Shown here in pieces: positions 52,931 through 60,579 of a stretch of 64,000 bases of DNA. The translations under genes and the position numbers were made by a program. The stretch's first letter is position 1. Each line of letters starts with the position of its first letter. Origin of the DNA: an uncultured Sphaerochaeta sp. (GTDB lineage: Bacteria > Spirochaetota > Spirochaetia > Sphaerochaetales > Sphaerochaetaceae); contig NZ_OY781063.1 of NCBI RefSeq assembly GCF_963676285.1, positions 2,046,001-2,110,000 on the forward strand, in the 5' to 3' direction. The notes beneath the pieces were generated by a model. That model worked only from the letters and a program-made list of their open reading frames with translations. It was not told where the DNA came from and searched no databases.

Positions 52931-53971
52931 TCATGTTTGATCCTTCGTTTTTCCTGCTTCATAGGTTTTTTTGTCAAACACGCAGTAGGAATTCTTTCCA
53001 GCTCGCTTTGTCTGGTACATTGCGAAGTCGGCATACTCTATCAACTCAAATAGATTGGTAGTGTCTTTGTTGTATATTGCCATGCCAAGACTGCAACAGA
53101 TAGGAAGGTCCCCTGCATCGGTATGGATAGGATCTTTTGTCACGTGGGATGTAAAGGTTTGATAAAAATGCTGTACGACTGCTTCATCAGTTGATTTCAT
53201 ACCATGGAGGTAGAGACCGAACTCATCTCCTGCAATGCGCATGGCGATGGAGACTCCTGTACAGGAGAGGCTGGCAAGGCGAGCTGAGAATCCAACCAGG
53301 TACTGGTCTCCTATGGCATGTCCATAATTATCATTGACTTGTTTGAAGTTGTCGATGTCGATGAAGACAAAGAGCCCTTGAGCCTGGGGATTCTCTTGGA
53401 TGACCGTTTGCATCTCGGAGTGGTACTGATAGCGGCTTACCAAGCCGGTCAATGCATCCTTAACAAGGCGATTATTGAGCTCCAGGTTCAGCTGTTCCAG
53501 TTTTCGGTTTGCTCGTTGCAGCTGGCGTTGCGTATTAACCAAATCATTGTTGAGTTTCTGGATCTCCTCAAAGTGATTGTATACCTCTTCCGAGGCGTGC
53601 ATCAGTTGTTCACCGCGCAACACAGCAAATTGCTTGATCATGGCAAAGATGACCTGGTTGTGTGCTTCCTGGATAGAGGAAGGAAGATCAGCAAGATAAT
53701 CCAATGCCAATACATACACGAATTTTTTTGCACTGACAATGAAGAAACAGAGTTGCTCCTGTTCCTCGATAATAGGTATATGGGCACAAAAGACTTCAGT
53801 CTCATGGTCTAATGCATTGGAGAAGATCATGTTGAAACGATCTTTATCATCTTGTTTGAACAGGGACTCCAAGGTGGTCTTGAAGGGCATGGCCAATGAT
53901 ATGGGTTTCGACCAGTATGTTTCTTGCACTACTTTCTTTGTGTCAGTGCGGACGAAGAATGAGTGGTTCAT
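52931..53971 (-). CDS. Diguanylate cyclase (GGDEF)
   Basis: 346 residues, cytoplasmic with no membrane helix. Residues 1-120 are an unassigned sensor-like domain; 125-168 a coiled coil (EEVYNHFEEIQKLNND, QLQRANRKLEQLNLEL); 170-340 a GGDEF domain with DALTGL, DIDNFKQVND (205-214) and active-site AGDEF (247-251), a known functional variant. The RxxD product-inhibition site is absent. Makes c-di-GMP from GTP. Its start overlaps the stop of the B12-binding protein gene by 4 nt (ATGA), so that protein probably controls it. Confidence 0.9.
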   Translation of the reverse strand: MNHSFFVRTDTKKVVQETYWSKPISLAMPFKTTLESLFKQDDKDRFNMIFSNALDHETEVFCAHIPIIEEQEQLCFFIVSAKKFVYVLALDYLADLPSSIQEAHNQVIFAMIKQFAVLRGEQLMHASEEVYNHFEEIQKLNNDLVNTQRQLQRANRKLEQLNLELNNRLVKDALTGLVSRYQYHSEMQTVIQENPQAQGLFVFIDIDNFKQVNDNYGHAIGDQYLVGFSARLASLSCTGVSIAMRIAGDEFGLYLHGMKSTDEAVVQHFYQTFTSHVTKDPIHTDAGDLPICCSLGMAIYNKDTTNLFELIEYADFAMYQTKRAGKNSYCVFDKKTYEAGKTKDQT

Positions 53972-55038
53972 GTTTTTGCAACAACCTTATCAGCCCAAAT
54001 AACCAACTCTGTTGCAAGGTCTGTATACACATCAATGGGCCATGTCTTATAGATGCCTCCACTGGTCTTGAATGCTCTCCCTCCAACTGCCACGAGCAGG
54101 GAAGGGTATTTCTCTTTCAATGTCTTTACCGCTAGATAACAGGTCTGAAGGTGTTGGGGCATGGTGACCGAGAGTGCGACCAGATCGGGTTGATGCTCTG
54201 CCACTGCGCTTACTAACGAAGGAATAGGGACTGCTGCCCCAAGGTAGACGCTTTCCCACCCTCGATACTCAAAGAGGTCGGCTACCATTCGTCCTCCCAT
54301 CTCATGAAGCTCGCTGCCGATACAGCAGGTAAGGATTTTCTTGTCTACTGGCCTCTGGTTGAAAATGTATGGATAGAAGCGAGCAAGAATCATCTGGGTG
54401 GTGGAGGTGGCGTAATGTTCCTTGTCCACGGTTATCTTGTTCTGGTACCAGAGTTCCCCGACTTCCTGCATGCTGAGACGAATAACATCTTCATAGATCT
54501 CTTCCAGACTTAGTCCGTCCTTTCTTGCACCTTCAATGATTTGGATTGCCTTCTGTGTTTCACTCCTGAGAAGTGCGTTAAGATATGCTCGTCGAATGGG
54601 AAGATGGCGACCTTCGAGAAAGGCTTCAGATACCTGGTAGTTGTCCATTGCTTCTTCAGTTGCATCAATAGCTGCATCAAGGATGGTTTTTGCTGAAGCA
54701 ATCATTGTCTCTTCCTCGAAGAGGTTGTCACTGAAGGTCTTCAGAATTTCGTAGTGATGGACCATCTGGTCCTTGACGCGATCACGGTCGAGGTCTTTCA
54801 TCAGGTTGCAGAGCAACTCATAGAGCCAGACTGCATAGTTCGTGAAGAGTTTCTCATCTCCGATTTGCACTGCAGTTGATAGGAAGTCGAAGTTGTAGAG
54901 AATGTCCTGGAACATGAGACGTTTACGTCGATCATCCATCTCCTGTTCAAGTCTGGGGTCTTGTTCGAACTGTTGGTCGAATATCTTCTGCGCGAGACTG
55001 ATACGTCTTGGATCTATGTCCGGTAGTAATAAACTCAT
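53968..55038 (-). CDS. B12-binding protein with CarH-type photosensor signature
   Basis: 356 residues. The C-terminal half is a B12-binding module: helical cap (about 150-225) with Wx9EH (W197, E207-H208), then a Rossmann-like domain with ExHxxG (E243, H245, G248) supplying the lower cobalt ligand, LSVTM (289-293) and AVGGRAF (317-323). In CarH/LitR photoreceptors the Trp and His of Wx9EH contact adenosylcobalamin and sense light. The N-terminal 145 residues are helical and lack the MerR DNA-binding domain of CarH. It is coupled by a 4-nt overlap to a diguanylate cyclase and lies 1 kb from carotenoid genes, so it is inferred to convert light or B12 status into c-di-GMP output. Confidence 0.8.
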   Translation of the reverse strand: MSLLLPDIDPRRISLAQKIFDQQFEQDPRLEQEMDDRRKRLMFQDILYNFDFLSTAVQIGDEKLFTNYAVWLYELLCNLMKDLDRDRVKDQMVHHYEILKTFSDNLFEEETMIASAKTILDAAIDATEEAMDNYQVSEAFLEGRHLPIRRAYLNALLRSETQKAIQIIEGARKDGLSLEEIYEDVIRLSMQEVGELWYQNKITVDKEHYATSTTQMILARFYPYIFNQRPVDKKILTCCIGSELHEMGGRMVADLFEYRGWESVYLGAAVPIPSLVSAVAEHQPDLVALSVTMPQHLQTCYLAVKTLKEKYPSLLVAVGGRAFKTSGGIYKTWPIDVYTDLATELVIWADKVVAKT

Positions 55039-55123
55039 GCAAGACCTCCATGCCGAAAAGTACGTAATATAACAATAGCATAACAGGGTATGGGAGGTTT
55101 GTCATAGGAAAAGAAAAGCCAGA

Positions 55124-55212
55124 AAATGAGCCCCGCCGAAGCGGGGAAAACAAAATGAAGAACGGGACCGCGATGATCACGTAAGAAACACCCCCGCATG
55201 AGCGGGGAATAC
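55124..55212 (-). CRISPR. Orphan CRISPR-like unit: two repeats, one 33-nt spacer
   Basis: Positions 55185-55212 match the 28-bp array repeat except one base (G to A in the loop). Positions 55124-55151 match at 20 of 28 positions and keep the CCCCGC/GCGGGG stem, now closed by TTCG on the minus strand. Between them (55152-55184) are exactly 33 nt, the spacer length of the main array. In the minus-strand transcript the near-intact repeat is first and the decayed repeat last. It lies 2.7 kb beyond cas3, 86 nt upstream of the B12-protein gene. The decayed repeat could alternatively be read as a transcription terminator hairpin. Confidence 0.75.
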
Positions 55213-55390
55213 TGGACTCGTCTAAGGTTTGTGGTAATTGTTATGTATTTCCATCGCTTCTATAACTATATCATAGCATACAGATGTTTAGTAGAAAAAT
55301 ATAAGCAGAAGTCGTAACTGTCTCGAATATAAAAACTCCCACTCATACCGCAAATGAAATAATTCTAGGAATCGAGGTGCATTAGGCTGC

Positions 55391-55416
55391 AAAAAAGCTG
55401 TCGGTTCCCCAACAGC
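55391..55416 (-). terminator. Intrinsic terminator of the YhcH-like gene
   Basis: On the minus strand GCTGTTGG, loop GGAA, CCGACAGC (one G-U), then six T. It lies 22 nt after the stop codon. Confidence 0.85.
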
Positions 55417-55437
55417 CGGATTTCAGAAGGAGGTTCC

Positions 55438-55890
55438 TCAAACAAGAATCTTGAAGACAACCTTTACCACAGTAGTGGAATGTCCATCAATGAGATTGCA
55501 TGCATGGCCTTCCCCTGGGAAGAACAGGGCAAAGGTAGAGGGAGTTGCATGATAGGTGAGCAGTTGCTTGCCTTCTGCAAACGAAGCATCCTTGCTGGCA
55601 TCATACCCGATGGTCTCTTTTAGTGATGATCTATCAGCAATTACCATCGATTCAAATCCGGAAAGGAGAATCTGTACATCCACTTCCTTTTTATGTAGCT
55701 CATACGTCAAATTCTCAGGTGTTGCAGTTGTATAGGTGAACAAGTTGTAGCGTACCTTGGGATTGTCAGTAGTGTAGCTGCCATACTCCATGCTTGGAAG
55801 CTTGCCGCTTTCCAGAATTTCGTGAACTGTCTGAAGGGCTGATAAGCTGGGAATGTAACGCTGAAGATTGTTGATCTGATCAATTATCAT
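55438..55890 (-). CDS. YhcH/YjgK/YiaL family protein (DUF386)
   Basis: 150 residues. Cupin-like family with conserved EVDVQILLSG (the EvD.Q), YELHKKE and FFPGEGHACNL (metal-binding His and Glu). Family members act on anomers or lactones in sialic acid and other sugar catabolism (NanQ is an N-acetylneuraminate anomerase). No sialic acid genes are adjacent. Start ATG 55890 has GAGGAGAA directly upstream; the longer frame is excluded by this. Single gene with its own terminator. Confidence 0.88.
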   Translation of the reverse strand: MIIDQINNLQRYIPSLSALQTVHEILESGKLPSMEYGSYTTDNPKVRYNLFTYTTATPENLTYELHKKEVDVQILLSGFESMVIADRSSLKETIGYDASKDASFAEGKQLLTYHATPSTFALFFPGEGHACNLIDGHSTTVVKVVFKILV

Positions 55891-56051
55891 GGGATTCTCC
55901 TCGCGCCCAGCATACAAGATTACGAAAAAAGAGAGAAGCAGGATACAAACAGTGATGGTTCAGACTTATTCTTAATAAGATTGATTCTTTTTTAATAATT
56001 AAACCATATTTTCTTCTTGCTTTTCTCTATCAAACCACATAGGATTTTTCC

Positions 56052-57527
56052 ATGAATAAGAAAGCAGTAGTCATAGGCGGAGGCTTCGGTGGCCTCAGCA
56101 CAGCGGCACTCCTGGCCCGTGATGGCTGGAATGTGACCTTGGTCGAGAAGAATGCCCAACTTGGGGGAAGAGCTAGATATTGGGAAAAAGACGGATTTAC
56201 CTTTGACATGGGACCGTCGTGGTATCTCATGCCTGAAGTGTTCGAGCATTACTTCTCTCTCTTTGGTAAACAGCGGGAAGACTACTACGATCTTAGTCCC
56301 ATTGATCCATATTATAAGGTCTTCTTTGAAGGTGGGGAAACGGCCTGTCTCACCCCACGTTTTGATGAGAACCAAAAACTTTTTGAGTCATTCGAGAAGG
56401 GTGGTGGAAAAGCCCTGAAAGCCTACATGCAGCAGTCTACCTATAAATATGATGTCGCTATGGAGGATTTCCTCTATCGTGATTACAAACACATCGGGCA
56501 GTTCTTCAATAGACGACTGATGACAGAGGGATTGCGGTTGGGAGTGCTGGGAAAACTTGACTCCTTCGTTTCGAATTACGTAAAAGATTATCGGGCAAAG
56601 CAGATCCTGGAATATGCCATGGTGTTTCTGGGTACTGATCCAGCGCAAGCTCCTGCAATTTACTCCATCATGACGCATGTTGATCTTAATCTTGGTGTAT
56701 TCTTTCCTCAGAAAGGAATGGCTGGAGCCGCAGAAGGGTTTGCCTCACTCTGCAGGGAACTGGGGGTTGAGCTGATTACTGGTGTAGAAGTGCTGAAAGT
56801 GCTGACTGAAGGAAATCGGGCAGTTGGTGTTGAAACCAATAAAGGAACATTCAGGGCAGATGTGGTTGTCTCCTCTGCCGATTATCACCACAGTGATACA
56901 AACCTTCTTGAAGACAAGCATCGCACATACTCTGATGAATATTGGGAAAAACGAGTGGTTGCCCCCTCGATGTTCATTGCCTATCTGGGAATTGGGAGGG
57001 AATTGAAAGGATTGGAGCACCACAATCTCTATTTTGCGAAGAACTGGAATACGCATTTTGATGCAATTTTCAAGAATCCTGACTGGCCGAAAGACCCCTG
57101 TTTCTACCTCAGTTGCATCAGCAAGACAGACCCCTCTTCAGCACCCGAGGGTTGTGAGAATGTGTTCTTGCTGGTACCGGTTGCCCCAGGACTTGTTGAT
57201 ACTGAGGAGCAGAGAAATGCCTACTTCGAGCATATTGCCGATCATGTGCAGAACGTGACAGGAGAAGATCTCCGAAAGGATCTCTTGGTAAAGCGGTTGT
57301 ACTCACATCGGGACTTCATCTCTGATTATCATGCATACAAGGGAACGGCTCTTGGCTTGAGTCATACGTTGATGCAGACTGCCGTTTTCCGTCCCCGTCA
57401 CCAGAACAAGACCGTTAAGAATCTCTATTACACTGGGCAATACACGCATCCGGGGGTAGGGGTACCCATGGTGCTTATCGCCAGTGAATTGATTGCAAAG
57501 GAAATTCAGGAAACCTATGGTAGCTGA
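56052..57527 (+). CDS. crtI: Phytoene desaturase
   Basis: 491 residues. N-terminal FAD motif VVIGGGFGGLSTAALLARDGW and LVEKNAQLGGRARYW; C-terminal bacterial-type phytoene dehydrogenase signature LYYTGQYTHPGVGVPMVL. Introduces double bonds into phytoene to make neurosporene, lycopene or a related acyclic carotenoid. First of five overlapping genes (crtI, crtB, cruF, deacetylase, GH16). Start ATG has no strong RBS. Confidence 0.95.
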   Translation: MNKKAVVIGGGFGGLSTAALLARDGWNVTLVEKNAQLGGRARYWEKDGFTFDMGPSWYLMPEVFEHYFSLFGKQREDYYDLSPIDPYYKVFFEGGETACLTPRFDENQKLFESFEKGGGKALKAYMQQSTYKYDVAMEDFLYRDYKHIGQFFNRRLMTEGLRLGVLGKLDSFVSNYVKDYRAKQILEYAMVFLGTDPAQAPAIYSIMTHVDLNLGVFFPQKGMAGAAEGFASLCRELGVELITGVEVLKVLTEGNRAVGVETNKGTFRADVVVSSADYHHSDTNLLEDKHRTYSDEYWEKRVVAPSMFIAYLGIGRELKGLEHHNLYFAKNWNTHFDAIFKNPDWPKDPCFYLSCISKTDPSSAPEGCENVFLLVPVAPGLVDTEEQRNAYFEHIADHVQNVTGEDLRKDLLVKRLYSHRDFISDYHAYKGTALGLSHTLMQTAVFRPRHQNKTVKNLYYTGQYTHPGVGVPMVLIASELIAKEIQETYGS

Positions 57528-58353
57528 CCGACATGAACATATCTTTAGAAACGGAAGTAATACCTATTACTTCAGCTCCCGCTTCTTCCCTCCGCAAGTT
57601 CGGAGGGACGTCTATGCGCTCTATGGGTTTGTTCGTGTAGCTGATAACCTGGTGGATGACCAACCGGTGGATCCCCAGCAGTTTCATCATTTTCGCTCTC
57701 TTTACATGAAGGCTTTTACGAGTGGGGAACCCAGTGGGGATGAAGTCATTGATGCATTTATCGAGCTACAGAAACGAAAAAGATTCGACCCTTCCTGGAC
57801 AGAAGCCTTCCTTGATTCCATGGAACACGATCTGAGTGAATCAACCTGTGAAACGCTTGAGGATGTACTGACCTATATCTATGGTTCAGCAGAGGTGATT
57901 GGCCTGTTCATGGCACGGATCATGGATCTGGATGAAGCTTCCTTTCCTTATGCAGCCATGCTTGGCCGTGCGATGCAGTATATAAACTTCATCCGTGATA
58001 TTGCAGAGGACAATGAACTTGGAAGACGATATCTTCCCTTATTGGATACCTCTCTCGTATCGCTGAAGGAGGAGGAAGCAAAAAAGAATCCTGAGGCTTT
58101 CTCTGCCTTTATCAGAAGAGAGATTGAGCGATATCAAGGGTGGCAGAGAGAAGCAGAAGAAGGCTATGCCTATATCCCACGCCGATACAGGATTCCCATC
58201 ATGACTGCCGCAGATATGTATTGCTGGACCGCTAGCCAAATTGCCCTGAACCCGCTCATTGTCTTTGAAAAACAAGTCAAACCACCGAAACGTAGAATCT
58301 TACGAAAGGGAATTGCCCATATGCTAGGAGTAGCCCTGCCATGTCCCATCTAA
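57517..58353 (+). CDS. crtB: Phytoene synthase
   Basis: 278 residues of the squalene/phytoene synthase family. First Asp-rich motif in RVADNLVDD, second in INFIRDIAEDNELGRRYLP. Condenses two geranylgeranyl diphosphates to phytoene. Start ATG 57517 follows CAGGAA and overlaps the end of crtI by 11 nt. Confidence 0.94.
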   Translation: MVADRHEHIFRNGSNTYYFSSRFFPPQVRRDVYALYGFVRVADNLVDDQPVDPQQFHHFRSLYMKAFTSGEPSGDEVIDAFIELQKRKRFDPSWTEAFLDSMEHDLSESTCETLEDVLTYIYGSAEVIGLFMARIMDLDEASFPYAAMLGRAMQYINFIRDIAEDNELGRRYLPLLDTSLVSLKEEEAKKNPEAFSAFIRREIERYQGWQREAEEGYAYIPRRYRIPIMTAADMYCWTASQIALNPLIVFEKQVKPPKRRILRKGIAHMLGVALPCPI

Positions 58354-58985
58354 GGAAAGAAGAGCGTCTGATCATCTATCTCCTCGTTCCATTCTACCTT
58401 GTAGGTACGCTTTCTCACATCGTCGATGCCACACTTCCACTCATGTTGCTCCTGACCCCATACTCAATTCTCCTGACCTCCGTCATTGGTTTCTTTTTTG
58501 ATATACGAGAGAAGAACATGCCTCTCTTATCATGGGCTTCTGTTACCTTTCTTGTCACACTGTTCCTTGAGATCGTGGGGGTGGCTACCTCGCTTATCTT
58601 TGGGGCCTATACCTATGGGGATACCCTTGGCGTAAAGCTGCTTGGCGTTCCGCTGCTTATCGGGATAAACTGGACCATCATCATCCTGGGAATTGCAGAA
58701 GTACTTAGACAGAACGTCACGAACAATGCCCTAGCTGCTCTGATCGCCGCTTCCCTGACCGTTTTGTTTGATTATGTCATGGAGCCGGTTGCCATTGCCT
58801 TTGATTACTGGAATTGGACAGCCGGACCTATTCCCTTGCAGAACTATATAGCTTGGTTCGTGATAGCATTCCTCTTCTCCTATCTGTATTTCAGGAATAG
58901 CTTGCAGAGTGCAAGCAAGGTCCCTACAATCATAGTTGTGATACAGTTCTTTTTCTTTCTCTCCTTAAGGATATTTGCGATATGA
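58341..58985 (+). CDS. cruF: CruF-like carotenoid 1,2-hydratase (DUF422)
   Basis: 214 residues, about seven membrane helices. Matches the DUF422/CruF pattern: FLEIVGVATSLIFGAYTYGDTLGVKLLGVPLLIGINW and a later DYVMEPVAIAFDYWNW. CruF hydrates the psi-end of acyclic carotenoids. With crtI and crtB, and no cyclase, this predicts a hydroxylated acyclic carotenoid. Overlaps crtB by 13 nt and the deacetylase gene by 4 nt. Confidence 0.88.
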   Translation: MSHLRKEERLIIYLLVPFYLVGTLSHIVDATLPLMLLLTPYSILLTSVIGFFFDIREKNMPLLSWASVTFLVTLFLEIVGVATSLIFGAYTYGDTLGVKLLGVPLLIGINWTIIILGIAEVLRQNVTNNALAALIAASLTVLFDYVMEPVAIAFDYWNWTAGPIPLQNYIAWFVIAFLFSYLYFRNSLQSASKVPTIIVVIQFFFFLSLRIFAI

Positions 58986-59833
58986 GAATTAAACTTGTGA
59001 GTGTTATGATCATTCTCCTGAGCATGGTATCCCTGTTTGCAGAGCCGCAGGGGGAGTCCCCCTATGCCCCCAGTGTTCGCTACTGGAGTAATGAACAAGA
59101 CCCTACTCTTGCTTCGCAGCCAACAATCCCTCTTCGCTCTGAGCCAAAGCTACTGGTTCTGCTCTACCATAATGTGGTTTTTGGCCGTACCGGTAATGTC
59201 TACAACCGTGATCTATACAATTTTGAGAATGACCTTTTATTCGTGAAAAGGAACTTTACTCTCACCAACTTCAAGCAGTTGCTTACCAATTCGGATGATA
59301 CCAAGACGGATAAAGCCATCATCACGTTCGATGATGGAGACCTCTCCCTGTATGCAATTGTATTCCCCCTATTCAAGGCGTATGAATTGGAAGCGACCAT
59401 CTTCCTGGTTCCTTCATACATAGGTGAGGTGGGGTACATGAGCTGGGATCAGGTAAGGGAGATGAGTGATTACCGAACTGGGGATGGTCGTAAGCTGTTC
59501 TACTTTGAATCGCACTCTCAGACCCATCGGATGATGGGTGATCTGGGTGAGGAAGAAATCAGGTGGGAGTTGCAGCAATCGAAGCAAATTATAGAAAAGG
59601 AAGTTGGAGAGCCGGTTACCATCTTGGCACTTCCCTTTGGCAGTGGTGCGGGAGATGAACGTATCATTAGTGCTGCCTATGATCTTGGGTACCAGGCTAT
59701 CAGGACCTCAAAACCTGAAGCCCCGCTCCTTACTAAGATTAATCCCTGGATGATCGGTGCCATGAATGTTGAGAACTACAGTAGTGATGTATTGGTTCAG
59801 AACGTACTCACTCTGATGGGAAAACGGAAATGA
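58982..59833 (+). CDS. Exported polysaccharide deacetylase (NodB-like)
   Basis: 283 residues. Signal peptide (MRIKLVSVMIILLSMVSLFA). NodB homology domain: VLLYHNVV, the metal-binding TFDDGD, HSQTHR (H-x3-H) and LPFGSGAGDERI. De-N-acetylates polysaccharide (poly-GlcNAc, peptidoglycan or chitin-like) outside the inner membrane. Overlaps cruF and the GH16 gene by 4 nt each. With the GT2 synthase on the opposite strand it may modify an exopolysaccharide, as PgaB does to PNAG. Confidence 0.88.
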   Translation: MRIKLVSVMIILLSMVSLFAEPQGESPYAPSVRYWSNEQDPTLASQPTIPLRSEPKLLVLLYHNVVFGRTGNVYNRDLYNFENDLLFVKRNFTLTNFKQLLTNSDDTKTDKAIITFDDGDLSLYAIVFPLFKAYELEATIFLVPSYIGEVGYMSWDQVREMSDYRTGDGRKLFYFESHSQTHRMMGDLGEEEIRWELQQSKQIIEKEVGEPVTILALPFGSGAGDERIISAAYDLGYQAIRTSKPEAPLLTKINPWMIGAMNVENYSSDVLVQNVLTLMGKRK

Positions 59834-60579
59834 AAAAACCACTATCTGTTCTCTTTCTGAGTTTTCTCTTCGTCTCTTGTGTGCTCTTTGCTGAGGAAAC
59901 CACCCTGATGAAAACAAGGCCAAAGGAGCTTGCCTTTGGTGGTCTGCACTGGAGGACAAAGAGCAGCATCACGCCAACCAGTCCTGGGCCAAATTATTTC
60001 AGTGCAGAATCTTCCGCTGTCTGGGTTGATGACTGGGGTCTGCATCTTACACTCAAGCAGCATGATGAGAAGTGGTGGGCTACTGAAATCTTCACCCGGG
60101 AGCGCTTAGGGTATGGAACCTATACCTTCACCGTGGAAACAGATGCTGCATCATATGACCCCCATGTTGTTGCAGGATTTTTTACCTGGGATACCTCCCC
60201 TGAGGAGTACAACAGGGAAATCGATATTGAATTTGCGGCCTGGGGATCACCGGATGGTACAAAATTTCAGTATGTCGTTCAGCCCTATACTGATCCAAAT
60301 AGGATTGAGGTATTTGATCCAGAACTGAATGGAAATCTCACCACCCATCGCATAGTCTGGACTCCCGAGGATGTCTCCTTTGCTTCCTATCATGGGGATG
60401 TTGATCCCGATGAGATAGAGAGTGAGCGTATGCTTATCAACAGATGGAGCTATCCAGAGAGTCCAAGTGAAGGAAAGGTACGATTTCGGATCAACCTCTG
60501 GCTCTATCAGGGGAAAGCCCCCTCATTGCCAGTCCATCTGGTTGTTACTTCGTTTTTGTTTGAGAAGTGGAAGCCTTGA
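59830..60579 (+). CDS. Exported GH16-family glycoside hydrolase
   Basis: 249 residues. N-terminal signal peptide with a possible lipobox (FLFVSC then VLFA), so it may be a lipoprotein. Catalytic GH16 motif is intact: NREIDIEFAAWG (E-x-D-x-x-E). Flanking beta-jelly-roll segments GYGTYTFTVE and THRIVWTPEDVSFASYHG agree. GH16 enzymes cut beta-1,3/1,4-glucans and galactans. Last of the five overlapping genes; its end overlaps the convergent GT2 gene by 35 nt. Confidence 0.85.
   Translation: MKKPLSVLFLSFLFVSCVLFAEETTLMKTRPKELAFGGLHWRTKSSITPTSPGPNYFSAESSAVWVDDWGLHLTLKQHDEKWWATEIFTRERLGYGTYTFTVETDAASYDPHVVAGFFTWDTSPEEYNREIDIEFAAWGSPDGTKFQYVVQPYTDPNRIEVFDPELNGNLTTHRIVWTPEDVSFASYHGDVDPDEIESERMLINRWSYPESPSEGKVRFRINLWLYQGKAPSLPVHLVVTSFLFEKWKP

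Noticed and set aside
55124..55151. The GCCCCGC-CGAA-GCGGGG hairpin as a simple terminator
   Set aside because: Not followed by a proper U tract on either strand, and the 28-nt alignment to the CRISPR repeat plus exact 33-nt spacing are better explained as a decayed repeat. Kept as an alternative.
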